Below are positions 63,751-64,000 of a stretch of DNA of 64,000 nt, piece by piece. The first letter of the stretch is position 1. Each line of letters begins with the position of its first letter. The notes under the pieces were generated by a model, which saw only the letters and a program-made list of their open reading frames with translations, was not told where the DNA came from and did not search any database. Source of the DNA: Vreelandella nigrificans (GTDB taxonomy: Bacteria; Pseudomonadota; Gammaproteobacteria; Pseudomonadales; Halomonadaceae); the NCBI RefSeq assembly GCF_002374315.1, contig NZ_NWUX01000001.1, positions 1 to 64,000 on the forward strand, read 5' to 3'. Made by a program: the position numbers and the translations under genes.

Positions 63751-64000
63751 ATCAAACCGTGCATCGAACAGGTTTTGAATCGCTTCTAGGGCTTGTTCGG
63801 CATCATCGCCTTCTGCAACAACCTTTAATACAGTACCGCAGGGCGCCGCTAGCATCAGCAGAGACATGATATTGGCAGCGTCGGCTATTTGCTGCTGCTT
63901 ATGAACATAGATGTTGGCCGAAAATTGTTGCCCGCATTTGACTAACTTTGTAGCCGCACGCGCGTGTAAGCCACGCTGATTGGTGAGAGTTAAGGTTCTT
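63739..64000 (-). CDS. ptsO: phosphocarrier protein NPr (PtsO-like), partial
   Basis: The 86 residues inside the window read as an HPr-family protein running off the right edge near its N-terminus. The phosphorylated histidine is in the motif GLHARAATKLVK. The second landmark is ADAANIMSLLMLAAPCG, where HPr proteins of sugar PTS have a regulatory serine (KSIM) but NPr proteins have asparagine (E. coli ANSVIALLML), so this is the nitrogen-PTS type. The tail FDARFDEEQ also resembles the E. coli NPr end. NPr passes phosphate between PtsP and PtsN. In related genomes it follows ptsN and rapZ, which would lie to the right. Confidence 0.88.
   Translation of the reverse strand, partial: RTLTLTNQRGLHARAATKLVKCGQQFSANIYVHKQQQIADAANIMSLLMLAAPCGTVLKVVAEGDDAEQALEAIQNLFDARFDEEQ

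Overview
The window is a run of chromosomal core genes from a gammaproteobacterium, most likely a halophile of the Halomonas type (family Halomonadaceae). That placement is inferred from gene order and protein character; no rRNA or other marker is present to prove it. I see no insertion sequence, prophage, CRISPR array, toxin-antitoxin pair, defence island, tRNA or rRNA. Almost every gene belongs to a well-known family.

Layout. 1-300: a short secreted-protein fragment. 0.3-2.1 kb (minus): cmoA-cmoB for tRNA wobble-uridine modification. 2.2-9.2 kb (plus): pgi, parE-parC (topoisomerase IV) and serB. 9.3-10.1 kb (minus): an uncharacterised lipoprotein. 10.3-14.0 kb (plus): a bacterial voltage-gated sodium-channel homologue, leuA, and an unknown membrane protein that starts at the leuA stop codon. 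14.2-17.0 kb: the complete EF-P module (epmB divergent from efp, then epmA). 16.9-19.8 kb (minus): rsgA, rhodanese, psd. 19.9-21.7 kb: orn and queG, convergent and overlapping. 21.8-32.4 kb (plus): nnr-tsaE-amiB-mutL-miaA-hfq-hflX, then hflK-hflC. 32.6-35.1 kb: hisZ-purA. From epmB/efp to purA the order follows the E. coli 94-minute region closely. 35.2-41.8 kb: cobO (minus), yajQ, pepN, a YegS-type lipid kinase, an acidic repeat lipoprotein and a LysE exporter. 41.8-47.9 kb: slt (minus), a YkvA-like protein, htpG behind a near-perfect sigma-32 promoter, gpsA and sixA. 48.0-51.3 kb (minus): gatC-gatA-gatB. 51.5-63.6 kb (plus): mreB-mreC-mreD, maf, rng, yhdP, tldD, then pmbA, with darP on the minus strand between tldD and pmbA; this resembles the Pseudomonas arrangement. 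The window ends inside a ptsO-like (NPr) gene on the minus strand.

Themes. Many genes concern translation quality and tRNA or ribosome maintenance (CmoAB, EF-P and its modifiers, RsgA, TsaE, MiaA, QueG, HflX, GatCAB, DarP), envelope shape and maintenance (MreBCD, AmiB, Slt, YhdP, Psd), and proteolysis or folding (HflKC, HtpG, PepN, TldD/PmbA). Genes are tightly packed, with several TAATG or ATGA overlaps that suggest translational coupling. Simple terminators follow efp, hflC, purA, the acidic lipoprotein gene, htpG and gatB.

The less ordinary content is: (1) short tandem duplications with periods of about 14-19 bp placed just downstream of many stop codons, the largest being a six-copy 15-bp array between rsgA and the rhodanese gene; (2) the sodium-channel homologue with an unusual filter; (3) three uncharacterised proteins (lipoproteins at 9.3 and 40.3 kb, membrane protein at 12.8 kb); (4) an endonuclease-type MutL; and (5) the heat-shock promoter and leader hairpin of htpG. 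I did not find a clearly new multi-gene system here.
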